Shown here piece by piece: positions 1 to 8,752 of a DNA stretch of 36,665 nt. The translations under genes and the position numbers were made by a program. Every line of letters starts with the position of its first letter. Within the stretch, counting starts at the first letter, position 1. The stretch spans positions 1 to 36,665 of the forward strand of contig CAJFPD010000153.1 in assembly GCA_904398315.1 (NCBI GenBank), written 5' to 3'. Below the pieces are notes generated by a model. The model had not been told where the DNA came from. It was given only the letters and a program-made list of their open reading frames with translations, and made no database searches. The stretch is from Candidatus Alangreenwoodia gallinarii (GTDB lineage: Bacteria > Bacillota > Clostridia > Peptostreptococcales > Anaerovoracaceae).

Positions 1-44
1 CTGCCATCTTTCCGATGTCACTTCTCTAAGGAATCCTCGCGTAC

Positions 45-96
45 GTGAAACCGACCGCTCATCTGCGCCCTTCGGGCTTGATTCGCGGGGTTTCAC
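45..96. other. Stem-loop with nested hairpin, possible structured RNA or dispersed repeat
   Basis: GTGAAACC (45-52) pairs with GGTTTCAC (89-96). After a two-base bulge, CCGC (55-58) pairs with GCGG (85-88). Inside sits a small GCCC-TTC-GGGC hairpin (67-77). Neither side has a T-run, so it is not a normal intrinsic terminator. On the minus strand one frame stays open from a GTG at 96 through the left edge (it reads KPRESSPKGADERSV onward), but no ribosome site precedes it and the codons coincide with the palindrome, so I do not call it a gene. A repeat element or the edge of an RNA gene are both possible. Confidence 0.4.
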
Positions 97-164
97 TGTA
101 AAATTTCTCTTCATTCTATCACAATGAACATGCATTGAAAATACTATAATTCCAAAGGAGTGAT

Positions 165-1544
165 GTGATAAAAATGAAGACAAAAGAACCTTTCAACAAA
201 AAGAACTGTGCTTATGTCCACAAGGTAGCCGCCGGAGATACTCTGTATAAAATCGCCCGCAGATACGGCGTAGACTACGGCCGGCTGATGGCCTTAAACG
301 GAATTACCAATCCTTACCAGCTGAAAACGGGAATGGAAATCTGTATTCCGCCGACACTGGCTCCCGGGGGAAAAAACTGCGCCGGCTTTTATATCATCGG
401 CGAAGGAGATACGCTCTACAGCATTTCACGCCGATTCGGCGTTTCCCTGGATGATCTCATGGCCGCCAACAGCGATATCGATCCCTACAATATGCATATC
501 GGTATGAAACTCTGTATCCCTCCGAAAAATACAGCCGGTACACCCGGTCAGAAACCTCAGAGCGGCCAGCCAGGTCAGCAGAATCCCGGACCACAGAAAC
601 CTCAGGACGGCCAGCCGGGTCAGCAGAATCCCGGACCACAGAAACCTCAGGGCGGCCAGCGGCCGGGTCAGCAGAATCCCGGATCTCAGAGACCTCAGGG
701 CGGCCAGCGGCCGGGTCAGCAAAACTCTGCTGACAAAGTTTATCCGCGCGAAAGCAACGCTGCCGGCGGTTCGGATAACATCTCAGATACGGCGGATACC
801 GGCGCCGGTTCCATCATCTCTTCTGACAGCAGCACCTCACAGCCGCCGGGAAGTTCCGGAGCGGAGGAAGCGAACTTCGATTCCTCGCTTCTTGCCGATG
901 AAGCGAATTTTGATTCCTATGTCGTCAAGCCGTCTCCTGCAGACTCCCCGGACCGCAGAAATCTGACCGCCGGCCAGGCCTCTGATTCCGCCGACAGTCC
1001 GGCCGCCGTTTTCACTTCCGTTCCTGCAGCCGGCGTCGGGAAGGAGAAAACGGAAGACACAGTCTATACCATTCTGAGCGCCGGCTCTGCCGGTCATAAT
1101 TCCTCAAAAACCGGCTCTTTTGCCGAATCCTCCGTTCCTGTTTCCGCACCGCAGGCAGTATCCGTTCCGGCCTCCGATATGATAGCGAGACCTTATGTTT
1201 CGGATACCATGCCGGACGGCATCCTCTACCGTGTGGAACAGGGCGAGACACTGACCGACATTCTGAGAAAATTCGGAATCTGTTTCAGCGCTCTGGATTA
1301 CTGCAATTCTTCCGTCGATTTCAATCAGGATCTCACGGGACTGACTCTCAATATACCATACGGCGACAGATTCTGCGTCTCCCCGAACAACCAGCCGTAT
1401 GTCATACGCCGCAATGACACTCTTGATACGCTCTCTCTGAGATTCGATATTTCCACCGACGATCTTCTGAAACTCAATCCGACGCGAAAGCCGGAAGATT
1501 TTTCCAGTACCGGAGGAAGAATCAATATCTCCGATGAAATCTGA
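165..1544 (+). CDS. LysM repeat protein with four LysM domains and a Pro/Gln/Gly linker
   Basis: Four LysM peptidoglycan-binding modules are visible at about residues 17-62, 75-119, 354-398 and 412-457; the first two are classical (AGDTLYKIARRYGV, EGDTLYSISRRFGV) and the last two more diverged. Between them lie a PQ/GQ-rich tandem repeat (134-190) and a Ser/Ala/Asp-rich low-complexity stretch. No catalytic domain is seen. There is no signal peptide: the N-terminus is short, basic and not hydrophobic. LysM proteins without a signal are known among spore-coat and cortex-associated proteins, so that is one possible role (inference). The start is open: GTG at 165 is 4 bases after AAAGGAG (154-160), ATG at 174 is 13 bases after it. 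The gene stands alone; the next gene converges on it. Confidence 0.85.
   Translation: MIKMKTKEPFNKKNCAYVHKVAAGDTLYKIARRYGVDYGRLMALNGITNPYQLKTGMEICIPPTLAPGGKNCAGFYIIGEGDTLYSISRRFGVSLDDLMAANSDIDPYNMHIGMKLCIPPKNTAGTPGQKPQSGQPGQQNPGPQKPQDGQPGQQNPGPQKPQGGQRPGQQNPGSQRPQGGQRPGQQNSADKVYPRESNAAGGSDNISDTADTGAGSIISSDSSTSQPPGSSGAEEANFDSSLLADEANFDSYVVKPSPADSPDRRNLTAGQASDSADSPAAVFTSVPAAGVGKEKTEDTVYTILSAGSAGHNSSKTGSFAESSVPVSAPQAVSVPASDMIARPYVSDTMPDGILYRVEQGETLTDILRKFGICFSALDYCNSSVDFNQDLTGLTLNIPYGDRFCVSPNNQPYVIRRNDTLDTLSLRFDISTDDLLKLNPTRKPEDFSSTGGRINISDEI
564..725 (+). repeat. Intragenic tandem repeat, 45-48 bp units, in the LysM protein linker
   Basis: About three and a half copies of a unit coding for GQPGQQNPGPQKPQ(D/G) follow each other: 564-608, 609-653, 654-701 and a partial copy from 702. 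The last two units carry one extra codon (GQRPGQQ). The high DNA identity between copies suggests recent expansion by slippage or unequal recombination. Confidence 0.85.
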
Positions 1545-1590
1545 TCCGAAAACATCTCTCAGCCGCCGGAAGGATAAGAAGAAAGAAAGA

Positions 1591-1637
1591 CAAAAAATAC
1601 AGCACAGCCGGCCGCAGATCCTATGCTTGCCGGCTGT
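1591..1637 (-). terminator. Intrinsic terminator of the glyA-yeiH unit
   Basis: ACAGCCGGC (1605-1613) pairs with GCCGGCTGT (1629-1637). Read on the minus strand the hairpin is followed within six bases by TTTTTTG (complement of 1591-1597). It lies just after the end of the YeiH-family gene and may also stop the LysM transcript from the other side. Confidence 0.7.
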
Positions 1638-1657
1638 TTCCCCATAAAGAAAATAAT

Positions 1658-2815
1658 TTACCATATGCCCAGAACATGCTGCATACCGAGGCTGACACAG
1701 GCGATGCCCACCCAGCAGCAGAGCCCCATGAAAATCGGCTTTCCGCCCGATTTTACGAGTTTGACGATGTTGGTATTCAGGCCGATGGCCGCCATCGCCA
1801 TGACGATGAAAAACTTGCTCACCTGCTTCATAAAAGAAAAGAAACCTGTGATCAGGACCGCCGCTTCTCCGGTGATGATATCCGCAGAGATCATGGCCTG
1901 AAAAACTGTTGTGATGACGGATGCCAGCACGAAATACAGGATAAAAAACGGAAAGATCGATTTCAGGCTGACCTTTACGCCTTCACTGCTGCGCTCCTTC
2001 TTCGTGCGCCAGAATGCCAGAACGAGAGTGATCGGTATGATAGCCAGCGTCCTCGTCAGCTTGACTGTCACCGCTTTATCCAGCGTCGCGGATCCCAGGC
2101 CAAACATCGTGTCCCAGGTAGAAGCTGCTGCTGTGACGGAAGAAGTATCGTTGACCGCCGTTCCCGCGAAGATTCCGAAGGCCTCGGCATCATGGCTGAA
2201 TCCCAGAATATGAGCTCCCAGCGAGGGGAACAGGATGGCTGCCAGTACGTTGAAGAAAAAGATGACGGAGATCGACTGAGCCACCTCTTCATCGTCAGCA
2301 TCGATAACAGGCGCTGTTGCAGCGATGGCAGATCCTCCGCAGATGGAGGATCCCACACCGATCAGCGTGGAGATTCTTCCCGGTATTTTCATGACTCTGC
2401 AGAGAATATAGGAGATGATCAGCGAAGCCGCGATCGTCGACACGATGATCGGCAGAGACTGCCTGCCGGTGCTCAGTATGACAGAGAGATTCAGGCCGAA
2501 CCCCAGAAAAATCACCGCATACTGCAGGATCTTCTTCGACGTGAACGTGATACCCGACTGTAAAGATGATTTGTCGCGGATGAGCAGAGTGATAATCATT
2601 CCGGCCAGAATGGCAATCACCGGGCCTCCTATGATGGGAAACATATTTCCCAGCAGAGAGGACGGTACGGCTATGATCAGACAGAGCAGTATACCGGACC
2701 AGTTTTTCCTGATAAATTCCATAAATGATTCCAAATCCTTTTCTTCATAATGATCCTCTGACGGCCGTATGGCCGCCGGAGGATCCTCCCGCGCTCTGCT
2801 TTCTTTTGCTGTCAC
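1658..2815 (-). CDS. YeiH/UPF0324 family membrane protein (putative sulfate exporter family)
   Basis: A hydrophobic protein of up to 385 residues with about ten membrane segments. The stretch around [19 protein letters not shown] and the later [17 protein letters not shown] are hallmarks of the Cons_hypoth698 (UPF0324, YeiH) family, often labelled sulfate exporters without firm biochemical proof. The gene begins 8 bases after the glyA stop, so the two are almost certainly co-transcribed. The start is uncertain: GTG at 2815 has no clear ribosome site, while ATG at 2722 (MEFIRKNW) begins just before the first membrane segment and has AAAAGGA upstream, at a long 13-base spacing. The 31-residue N-terminus before that Met is polar and acidic. 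Confidence 0.8.
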   Translation of the reverse strand: MTAKESRAREDPPAAIRPSEDHYEEKDLESFMEFIRKNWSGILLCLIIAVPSSLLGNMFPIIGGPVIAILAGMIITLLIRDKSSLQSGITFTSKKILQYAVIFLGFGLNLSVILSTGRQSLPIIVSTIAASLIISYILCRVMKIPGRISTLIGVGSSICGGSAIAATAPVIDADDEEVAQSISVIFFFNVLAAILFPSLGAHILGFSHDAEAFGIFAGTAVNDTSSVTAAASTWDTMFGLGSATLDKAVTVKLTRTLAIIPITLVLAFWRTKKERSSEGVKVSLKSIFPFFILYFVLASVITTVFQAMISADIITGEAAVLITGFFSFMKQVSKFFIVMAMAAIGLNTNIVKLVKSGGKPIFMGLCCWVGIACVSLGMQHVLGIW

Positions 2816-2823
2816 GGCAAAAA

Positions 2824-4065
2824 TCAGCGATACAGCGGATATTTGTCGCAGAGCTCCTTTACGATGTCACGCGCCTTCTGATGTGCCGCTTCATCCTCAG
2901 GATTATCCAGCACCAGCGCGATGGCTTCCACCGTCTTCTCAACATCCGGTTCCTTAAAGCCTCTCGTCGTCATCGCCGGTGTTCCCAGACGGAGACCGCT
3001 GGTGACAAACGGACTCTGCGGATCGTTCGGAACGGCATTTTTATTCGTCGTGATATTCGCCTCGTCCAGCAGCTTTTCCGCCTGCTTGCCCGTCAGACCT
3101 TTCTTTACCAGATTAAGCAGGACGAGATGATTATCCGTACCGCCCGTGACGAGATCAAATCCCCTGGACAAAAGGCCATCTGCCAGAACCTGCGCGTTTT
3201 TCACAACCTGCTGCATGCATTCTCTGAATTCCGGCTTTGACGCTTCCAGGAAGCACACCGCTTTTCCTGCGATGACGTGCATCAGAGGACCGCCCTGCGT
3301 TCCCGGGAAAATCGCTTTGTCGATCGCCTTTGCAAATTCCTCTTTGCACAGGATCGCTCCGCCTCTCGGTCCTCTCAGCGTCTTGTGAGTCGTCGTCGTG
3401 ACGATATGAGCGTGCTCCACAGGATTCGGATGGCATCCCGCAGCTACCAGACCCGCGATATGAGCCATATCCACCATGAGAATAGCCCCGACTTCATCGG
3501 CGATTTCCCTGAACCTGTCCGATTCGATCGTTCTCGGGTAGGCGCTGGCTCCTGCCACGATCAGCTTTGGCCTGTGTTTCAGTGCCAGCTCTCTGACATT
3601 GTCAAAATCGATCCTGCCCGATTCCGGATCGATGCCGTAGGACACGAAGTTATACGATTTTCCTGAATAATTGACGGGGGAACCGTGAGTCAGATGACCT
3701 CCGTTGGAAAGGTCCATGCCCATGACCGTATCGCCGTAACTGAGAACCGCCTGATATACCGCTGTATTTGCGTTTGCCCCGCTGTGAGGCTGAACATTGG
3801 CATGCTCTGCGCCGAAAAGCGCCTTCAGACGCTCAATCGCCATCGTCTCCACTTCATCGACAAATTCACATCCGCCGTAGTACCGCTTTCCCGGATACCC
3901 TTCCGCGTACTTGTTCGTCAAAGCGCTGCCGACCGCCTCCATTACCGCTCTGCTGACGAAATTTTCGGACGCGATCATTTCGATCTTGTGTTCCTGCCTG
4001 TTCATTTCGCGCCGGATGGCAGATGCGATTTCCGGATCCGTGTTTTCGAGATAGTTAAAATACAT
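2824..4065 (-). CDS. glyA: Serine hydroxymethyltransferase
   Basis: PLP enzyme that interconverts serine plus tetrahydrofolate with glycine plus 5,10-methylene-THF in the cytosol, the main one-carbon source. At 413 residues it has full family length. The N-terminal IASENF and [14 protein letters not shown] motifs and the PLP lysine in [14 protein letters not shown] (K228) are intact. ATG at 4065 has AAAGGA about 9 bases upstream. A good promoter precedes it (4140-4168). The downstream neighbour at 8 bases is a YeiH-type membrane protein, an unusual partner for glyA. Confidence 0.97.
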   Translation of the reverse strand: MYFNYLENTDPEIASAIRREMNRQEHKIEMIASENFVSRAVMEAVGSALTNKYAEGYPGKRYYGGCEFVDEVETMAIERLKALFGAEHANVQPHSGANANTAVYQAVLSYGDTVMGMDLSNGGHLTHGSPVNYSGKSYNFVSYGIDPESGRIDFDNVRELALKHRPKLIVAGASAYPRTIESDRFREIADEVGAILMVDMAHIAGLVAAGCHPNPVEHAHIVTTTTHKTLRGPRGGAILCKEEFAKAIDKAIFPGTQGGPLMHVIAGKAVCFLEASKPEFRECMQQVVKNAQVLADGLLSRGFDLVTGGTDNHLVLLNLVKKGLTGKQAEKLLDEANITTNKNAVPNDPQSPFVTSGLRLGTPAMTTRGFKEPDVEKTVEAIALVLDNPEDEAAHQKARDIVKELCDKYPLYR

Positions 4066-4112
4066 TTTCTGCTGTCCTTTCCCATTAAGTCTAAGTGCAT
4101 CATCAGAATCAC

Positions 4113-4125
4113 TGTGGCTCCCACA
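4113..4125 (-). promoter_or_regulatory. Small hairpin in the glyA leader
   Basis: TGTGG (4113-4117) and CCACA (4121-4125) form a 5-bp stem with a 3-base loop in the predicted untranslated leader of glyA. It is flanked by TGCATCA (4096-4102) and its complement TGATGCA (4134-4140), which touches the -10 box. The layout could be an operator or a weak RNA fold. It does not match the glycine or ZTP riboswitch as I know them. Confidence 0.3.
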
Positions 4126-4139
4126 ATTTGTACTGATGC

Positions 4140-4168
4140 ATTATAGCACAGGCGGCCCGAAATATAAA
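4140..4168 (-). promoter_or_regulatory. SigA-type promoter of glyA
   Basis: On the minus strand TTTATA (complement of 4163-4168) is followed after exactly 17 bases by a perfect TATAAT (complement of 4140-4145). Transcription would start near 4133, giving a leader of about 68 bases before the glyA ATG. Confidence 0.7.
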
Positions 4169-4308
4169 CGATTTCTTCCGGCGAATCTCCTTTTCTCCGC
4201 CTTGTATAATGTATATTATTGTTTCTCTCCGTGCGAATCTTTCCATTTACATTTATTTTTCTGTCCCTTTTGACGTATAATATACGGATACAGATCAGAG
4301 GGAGAAAA

Positions 4309-5706
4309 ATGATGAAAATGATGACGCAATCGAAAACAGGATCTAATCTACCGCTGCTGGTTGTCGTGATGATGACTTCCTTTCTCACCACTTTTACCGG
4401 CAGTGCGCTCAATCTTTCCGTACCGGCGATCAGCGAAGAATTTCACGCCGGTGCTGTGAGTATCGGCTGGATTATCACCGGATACATTCTCGCATCCGCC
4501 GCGCTTTCTGTCCCCTTCGGACGTCTCGCAGACCTTTACGGAAAAAAGAAAGTGCTCGTCGCGGGACAGTTTTTCTTCACCGCATGCGCCTTTCTCTGCT
4601 CCGTCGCCTGGAATATCGAGACGATCATCGCCTTCCGTCTCGCGCAGGGAATCGGAGCAGCCATGATCTTTGCCACAAATGTGGCTATTCTCGTAGCTTC
4701 CTGCCCTGCGGAAAAACGGGGAAAAATGCTGGGCCTGTCGGTGTCCGCCACCTATGCCGGACTGTCGCTCGGACCCGTTATCGGCGGCGTCATGAACCAC
4801 AATTTCGGATGGCGCTCGATTTTCTATATTACCGCTGCCCTGGCCGCAGCCGCGGCACTGCTGGCAGTGCTGCGACTGAAAGAGCCGGACTCTGCAGCGT
4901 CAGAGCGGAAAGAGCGCATGGATCTGCCAGGCTGTATCCTCTACAGCAGCATGCTGGCCTGTATCATGTACGGTTTTTCCTCCGTCACATCCGGCATCCT
5001 GCCCAAGATTCTTCTTCTGATCGGGGTCCTGCTGTTTTTCCTCTTCCTGCACCGGGAGCTGCACACGCCGGAACCTCTGATCGATCTCGATCTTTTTCGG
5101 AAAAACACGATCTTTTCCTTTTCAAATATCGCTGCGCTCCTCAATTACGGAGCTTCCTACGCTGTCAGCTATCTGCTCTCGATCTATCTTCAGACCGTCC
5201 TGGGATTTGATTCACAGATCGCCGGACTGATCCTCATCACAAGTCCCGTCTTTCAGACGATACTCTCTCCGGCAGCAGGCAGACTTTCCGACCGCTATTC
5301 TCCGTTCGTCCTCACATCCTGCGGAATGGCCATATCAGCGGCAGGTATTTTCGCCTTCGTCTTTATCCGTGAAGGTTACCCTCTCCCTCTGATTATCGGA
5401 GCACTGACTGTCATCGGCATCGGTTTTGCATTTTTCTCCTCTCCCAACACGAATGCGATCATGTCCAGTGTGGAGAAAAAGGACTACAGTATAGCGTCCT
5501 CCGTGACAGCTACCAGCCGTTCTATCGGTCATACGCTGAGCATGGCTGTCGTCACCACTGTAGTGGCAGTAACCATCGGAAATATTACTCTGGCTGAGGC
5601 CTCTGCCGTCGCCGTTCTGCACGCGATGCGGATTTCCTTCATTATATTTACCGTCTTCTGCATCGCCGGCATCTTTTTCTCCGCGAAGAGAAAAAACAGA
5701 GAATAA
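4309..5706 (+). CDS. MFS transporter of the 14-segment drug:H+ antiporter (DHA2/EmrB-QacA) type
   Basis: A 465-residue inner-membrane protein with about 14 membrane segments. Motif A is seen after the second segment (GRLADLYGKKKV) and motif C in the fifth (GLSLGPVIGGVM followed by GWRSIFYI), the signature of proton-driven multidrug exporters. The frame is open upstream to 4219, but GAGGGAG (4298-4304) sits 4 bases before ATG 4309 and 7 before ATG 4312, so translation starts at one of these. A TATAAT at 4276-4281 may serve as -10, though its -35 is poor. The Hpt gene follows after 26 bases, so the two probably form one unit. Substrate cannot be told from sequence. Confidence 0.9.
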   Translation: MMKMMTQSKTGSNLPLLVVVMMTSFLTTFTGSALNLSVPAISEEFHAGAVSIGWIITGYILASAALSVPFGRLADLYGKKKVLVAGQFFFTACAFLCSVAWNIETIIAFRLAQGIGAAMIFATNVAILVASCPAEKRGKMLGLSVSATYAGLSLGPVIGGVMNHNFGWRSIFYITAALAAAAALLAVLRLKEPDSAASERKERMDLPGCILYSSMLACIMYGFSSVTSGILPKILLLIGVLLFFLFLHRELHTPEPLIDLDLFRKNTIFSFSNIAALLNYGASYAVSYLLSIYLQTVLGFDSQIAGLILITSPVFQTILSPAAGRLSDRYSPFVLTSCGMAISAAGIFAFVFIREGYPLPLIIGALTVIGIGFAFFSSPNTNAIMSSVEKKDYSIASSVTATSRSIGHTLSMAVVTTVVAVTIGNITLAEASAVAVLHAMRISFIIFTVFCIAGIFFSAKRKNRE

Positions 5707-5732
5707 AAATCAGAAAGGAAAACCGATTCATC

Positions 5733-6119
5733 ATGACAGAAAAAGAACTCGATATGCTCCGGAACGCAGGCATTGACGCGGAAAAAGCCGTCCAGAGACT
5801 GATGGGAAAGGAACACATCTTTCTCCGGTATCTTCAGCGTTTCGCAGACGACGAAAACTGCGATCATTTTCTCTCATCTCTGGAAAAAAAAGATTATCAG
5901 GAAGCTTTCCGGGCCGTCCATACGCTGAAAGGAACGGCCGCAAACGTAGGTGTGGAATCGGTGGCCGATATCGCCGATATTCTGACAGAAGAGCTGAGAA
6001 ACGGCTGCCCTGCGGATCCGGAAAAAACAGAAAAAATAAAGAAAAATGCGGCGCAGCTGCGCTGTGCCTTTCTTACAGCGCAGGCGGCGATCCGAAAGTT
6101 CATGCCGCAGCCGCAATAA
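5733..6119 (+). CDS. Stand-alone histidine phosphotransfer (Hpt) domain protein
   Basis: A 128-residue protein that is essentially one Hpt four-helix bundle. The phospho-accepting histidine is H63 in AVHTLKGTAANVG, matching the family HxLKGxA motif. It should relay phosphate between response-regulator receivers, or between a hybrid kinase and a regulator. No kinase or receiver gene is in this window, so its partners lie elsewhere. The closest ribosome site is AAAGGA about 13 bases before the ATG, which is long. It follows an MFS exporter gene, the only clue to context. Confidence 0.87.
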   Translation: MTEKELDMLRNAGIDAEKAVQRLMGKEHIFLRYLQRFADDENCDHFLSSLEKKDYQEAFRAVHTLKGTAANVGVESVADIADILTEELRNGCPADPEKTEKIKKNAAQLRCAFLTAQAAIRKFMPQPQ

Positions 6120-6169
6120 ATCAGACCTGTCATGCCGGTCAGCCTCTGTGTCCTGCCGGCGTAAAAGGC

Positions 6170-8752
6170 CTATTCCTCACTTCGCGGGATTCCGCAGACA
6201 GAATGATTTTCCACCGCATCGTGCCAGAACGTGAGATGTTCCGTCTCCTTCACGGTAATCATATCCTTCAGACCGTCGGCAGCGTCCGGGCAGATCTCCT
6301 CAAAGAGATCCGGCAGTCCGTTCAGCATTTCCGCGTCGTAGCGGAGCGTCTTTCCGTTATTCAGAATTGCCACATACCCGATCTCCGATTCCACGAGATC
6401 CTGAAACATGTGGCTTCCGTAGCTCAGCTCCGGATTATATCCCGCCCGGCTGTCCGAAATCTCACAGATCACCGAAAAATTGGATATTTCTCCGAATTTC
6501 ACAGGCACGCCCAGCTCCGGTGATGACGTTCCGATCCGGCCCGGCGTCATGAGCATGAGCTTTTTCCCGCTGCCGCGATAATGCCGGTTGACGTATCCTA
6601 TGGCTTTTGCCACCTCATATTTGCTGCGGTAAGGATATTCATAATATTTTACCGGATCGACGCTCACCACCACATCGATCCTTCTCACGCCCGAACCGCT
6701 CATGGACGAATCCACGACGTCGAACAGAACTTTTTCCGGTTTTACGTCATCCAGACTGATCCGGCCGCCGTCCTGACCGACGTAAAGCGGCCGGCACTGC
6801 AGCAGATTCACCACAAAATTGCCCCGCTCGTCCATATTGATGGCATATTCGATATCCACAGGAGTGCCGTAAACTCTCTGCAGTGTTTTCAGCAGCTTCT
6901 GCATCAGTCCGGTGAATGTCCTGTTTTCCAACAGCCTCTGACAGCTTATAAACAGCACTTCTCTCCGCTGTCCTCTCTCCCGGAGAAGTCTTTCCGCATC
7001 GGTGTCATGTTCCAGCACTAATTTCTGATACCACAGCGGCAGTACATCGAGAAGACGCATCAGCGGCAATTCACAGAAGCTGTTCTGTTCACAGTCGATC
7101 ACATCGACTCTGCGCTGCGAAAACCTGTGTTTTTCGGAAATATCGGCTGTCCGGGTGACAGCGGGCCGGTCGAGATTGACAAGCCGCGGATAATCTTCCT
7201 CCGTTCGGTCCACCGCCTTCGTGCCGAGCCCGATCACGAGACGGAGCATTCCGGCGTCGGAGTCCATATCAGGCTGCCATTTATAGGCGCTGTGGCTGTA
7301 TCCCACCCCTGCCGCGCCCGGCATATAATATTTTCCGTAATAAGTGCCTGAGACGCGCTGAACCAGCACAGCCATCTGTTCATCCTTCCGCTCCAGCCCC
7401 CTCTGCAGGCGATATTCGAGAGCGGAGTAATCCATCGTGCTGGCGTATACCGTGCGCACCGCATTTTCAAATTCTTCCATGCGTTCCTGCGGGCTTCCCT
7501 GATTGGCACAGAACACGGACTCATATTTTCCTGCGAAAGCATTGCCGAAACCGTCCTCCAGAAAACTGGACGAACGGACGATAAACGGACTCTGGCCGAA
7601 ATATTCGAGGATGCTCCAGAATTTATCGCGGATCTTGACGGGGAATTTGCCCTTCAGAATATGTTCGCGCAGTTCTCCTGCGGCGTTAAAATAGCCTTCC
7701 TTCGTACGCTGACGTATTCTCAGCCTCCAGTCTCCGTTGGACACGAGATAGGTATAAAATACATCTGATCCGATATAAAAGGAATCGTGAGGCTCACTGT
7801 AAGCTCTGAATTCCGGAATCTCCGTCTCCGCGATCTTGCGGGCCAGCAGCATACCGCAGGCCTTGCCGCCGATGGCACCGCTTCCGATCATCCGTCTGCG
7901 CAGCCGGAAATAGTCCGCCGGCGTAAAGTACCGTCTAACCAGCTCCTTCAGCTTCTCATCCTTCGTCATGGTGCTGTCTATAATCTGCTCTTCCATCTCC
8001 GGCAGGAAATTACCTGACCGGTATGCCGCCCGTGCCATCTCGAAAAAGCGGTCGTAGCTGTCCACTTCCTGATTCTGGCTCTTCTCGCTTATCTCCTGCA
8101 TGAGCTGATAATACTGACTGATGCGCACACCATTGCCTATGGTAAAAAATCTGCCGTTCTTTTTACTGTAACCGTGCGGCAGAAACATGCGCTCGGAATT
8201 GCGGTTCCATACCTTTAAGGGACGAAGATAAACATCGTCTTCGTTCGTGCAGACATCCAGCAGAAGCTGCGTGGTATCGCGGATACGGGCAATCGCATCG
8301 AAGGAATGCCTTCCCCGCAGAAGAGGAAAATATGCTACCGTGTCCAGTTCAAACAGGTACGGACAGATCACACAGAAAAAATTTCCCATCATCAGGTCGG
8401 TGTACCAGACAGACTGCAGCTCCGACAGGCAGTCGAAGACATAAATCGCCTCCCTGCCCCGGTGTGTGATCTCTTCGTACAGAGCGACGGTAAACGCTTC
8501 AAATCCGATATCGGGATTGAGCTCCAGCAGATGGACTCCCGTCAGATCTTCGATCAGCGGATCGTGCTGGGCAAAGCGCACGTAAGTGACATCGCGTCCG
8601 TCTTCGACAGCCTGCCGCACAAAAGGCCGGGCAAACATCGAAAATTCACCGATATCTGTCACCTGCCACACGACATTATCGCCGAGACGGATATAATCCA
8701 GTATTTCGTCGAGCTCCGGAAAGCCGCATCGGATGCGGTCAAATGCTGCCAT
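6170..8752 (-). CDS. Degenerate KaiC/RecA-like region fused to a PPDK-type ATP-grasp (PEP/pyruvate-binding) domain; function unknown
   Basis: An 860-residue protein from ATG 8752, preceded by AAGAGG with a 6-base spacer; the frame runs open to a GTG at 8806 without a ribosome site. Residues about 1-195 resemble a KaiC-type RecA fold: CGFPELDEIL, then a strand VVWQV where the P-loop should be but with no GKT/S, and a Walker-B-like VFDCLSEL (105-112). Residues about 290-660 match the PPDK_N ATP-grasp domain: GAIGGKACGM, PFIVRSSS (390-396), MAVLVQ (460-465), VIGLGTKAVD and the closing LLQCRP (650-655). The phosphohistidine swivel motif (T-S-H) and the PEP barrel of true PPDK or PEP synthase are missing; instead about 200 residues of unfamiliar C-terminus follow. 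It is therefore unlikely to make PEP. It stands alone between convergent and divergent neighbours. Confidence 0.8.
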   Translation of the reverse strand: MAAFDRIRCGFPELDEILDYIRLGDNVVWQVTDIGEFSMFARPFVRQAVEDGRDVTYVRFAQHDPLIEDLTGVHLLELNPDIGFEAFTVALYEEITHRGREAIYVFDCLSELQSVWYTDLMMGNFFCVICPYLFELDTVAYFPLLRGRHSFDAIARIRDTTQLLLDVCTNEDDVYLRPLKVWNRNSERMFLPHGYSKKNGRFFTIGNGVRISQYYQLMQEISEKSQNQEVDSYDRFFEMARAAYRSGNFLPEMEEQIIDSTMTKDEKLKELVRRYFTPADYFRLRRRMIGSGAIGGKACGMLLARKIAETEIPEFRAYSEPHDSFYIGSDVFYTYLVSNGDWRLRIRQRTKEGYFNAAGELREHILKGKFPVKIRDKFWSILEYFGQSPFIVRSSSFLEDGFGNAFAGKYESVFCANQGSPQERMEEFENAVRTVYASTMDYSALEYRLQRGLERKDEQMAVLVQRVSGTYYGKYYMPGAAGVGYSHSAYKWQPDMDSDAGMLRLVIGLGTKAVDRTEEDYPRLVNLDRPAVTRTADISEKHRFSQRRVDVIDCEQNSFCELPLMRLLDVLPLWYQKLVLEHDTDAERLLRERGQRREVLFISCQRLLENRTFTGLMQKLLKTLQRVYGTPVDIEYAINMDERGNFVVNLLQCRPLYVGQDGGRISLDDVKPEKVLFDVVDSSMSGSGVRRIDVVVSVDPVKYYEYPYRSKYEVAKAIGYVNRHYRGSGKKLMLMTPGRIGTSSPELGVPVKFGEISNFSVICEISDSRAGYNPELSYGSHMFQDLVESEIGYVAILNNGKTLRYDAEMLNGLPDLFEEICPDAADGLKDMITVKETEHLTFWHDAVENHSVCGIPRSEE

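Noticed and set aside
145-150. TATAAT as the promoter of the LysM gene
   Set aside because: No -35 at a workable distance, and transcription would start on the ribosome site only 8 bases before the start codon.
1676-2563. Long plus-strand open frame opposite the YeiH gene
   Set aside because: Charged, low-complexity translation without family resemblance; it is the antisense shadow of a clear membrane protein gene.
4096-4200. Glycine or ZTP riboswitch upstream of glyA
   Set aside because: The region lacks the conserved cores of these aptamers, and the resemblance to the ZTP GCC-GCCTGGGC segment lies upstream of the transcription start between the -35 and -10 boxes.
6134-6160. Terminator between the Hpt gene and the convergent ATP-grasp gene
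   Set aside because: GCCGG/CCGGC gives only a 5-7 bp stem with a 17-base loop and no T-run on either strand.
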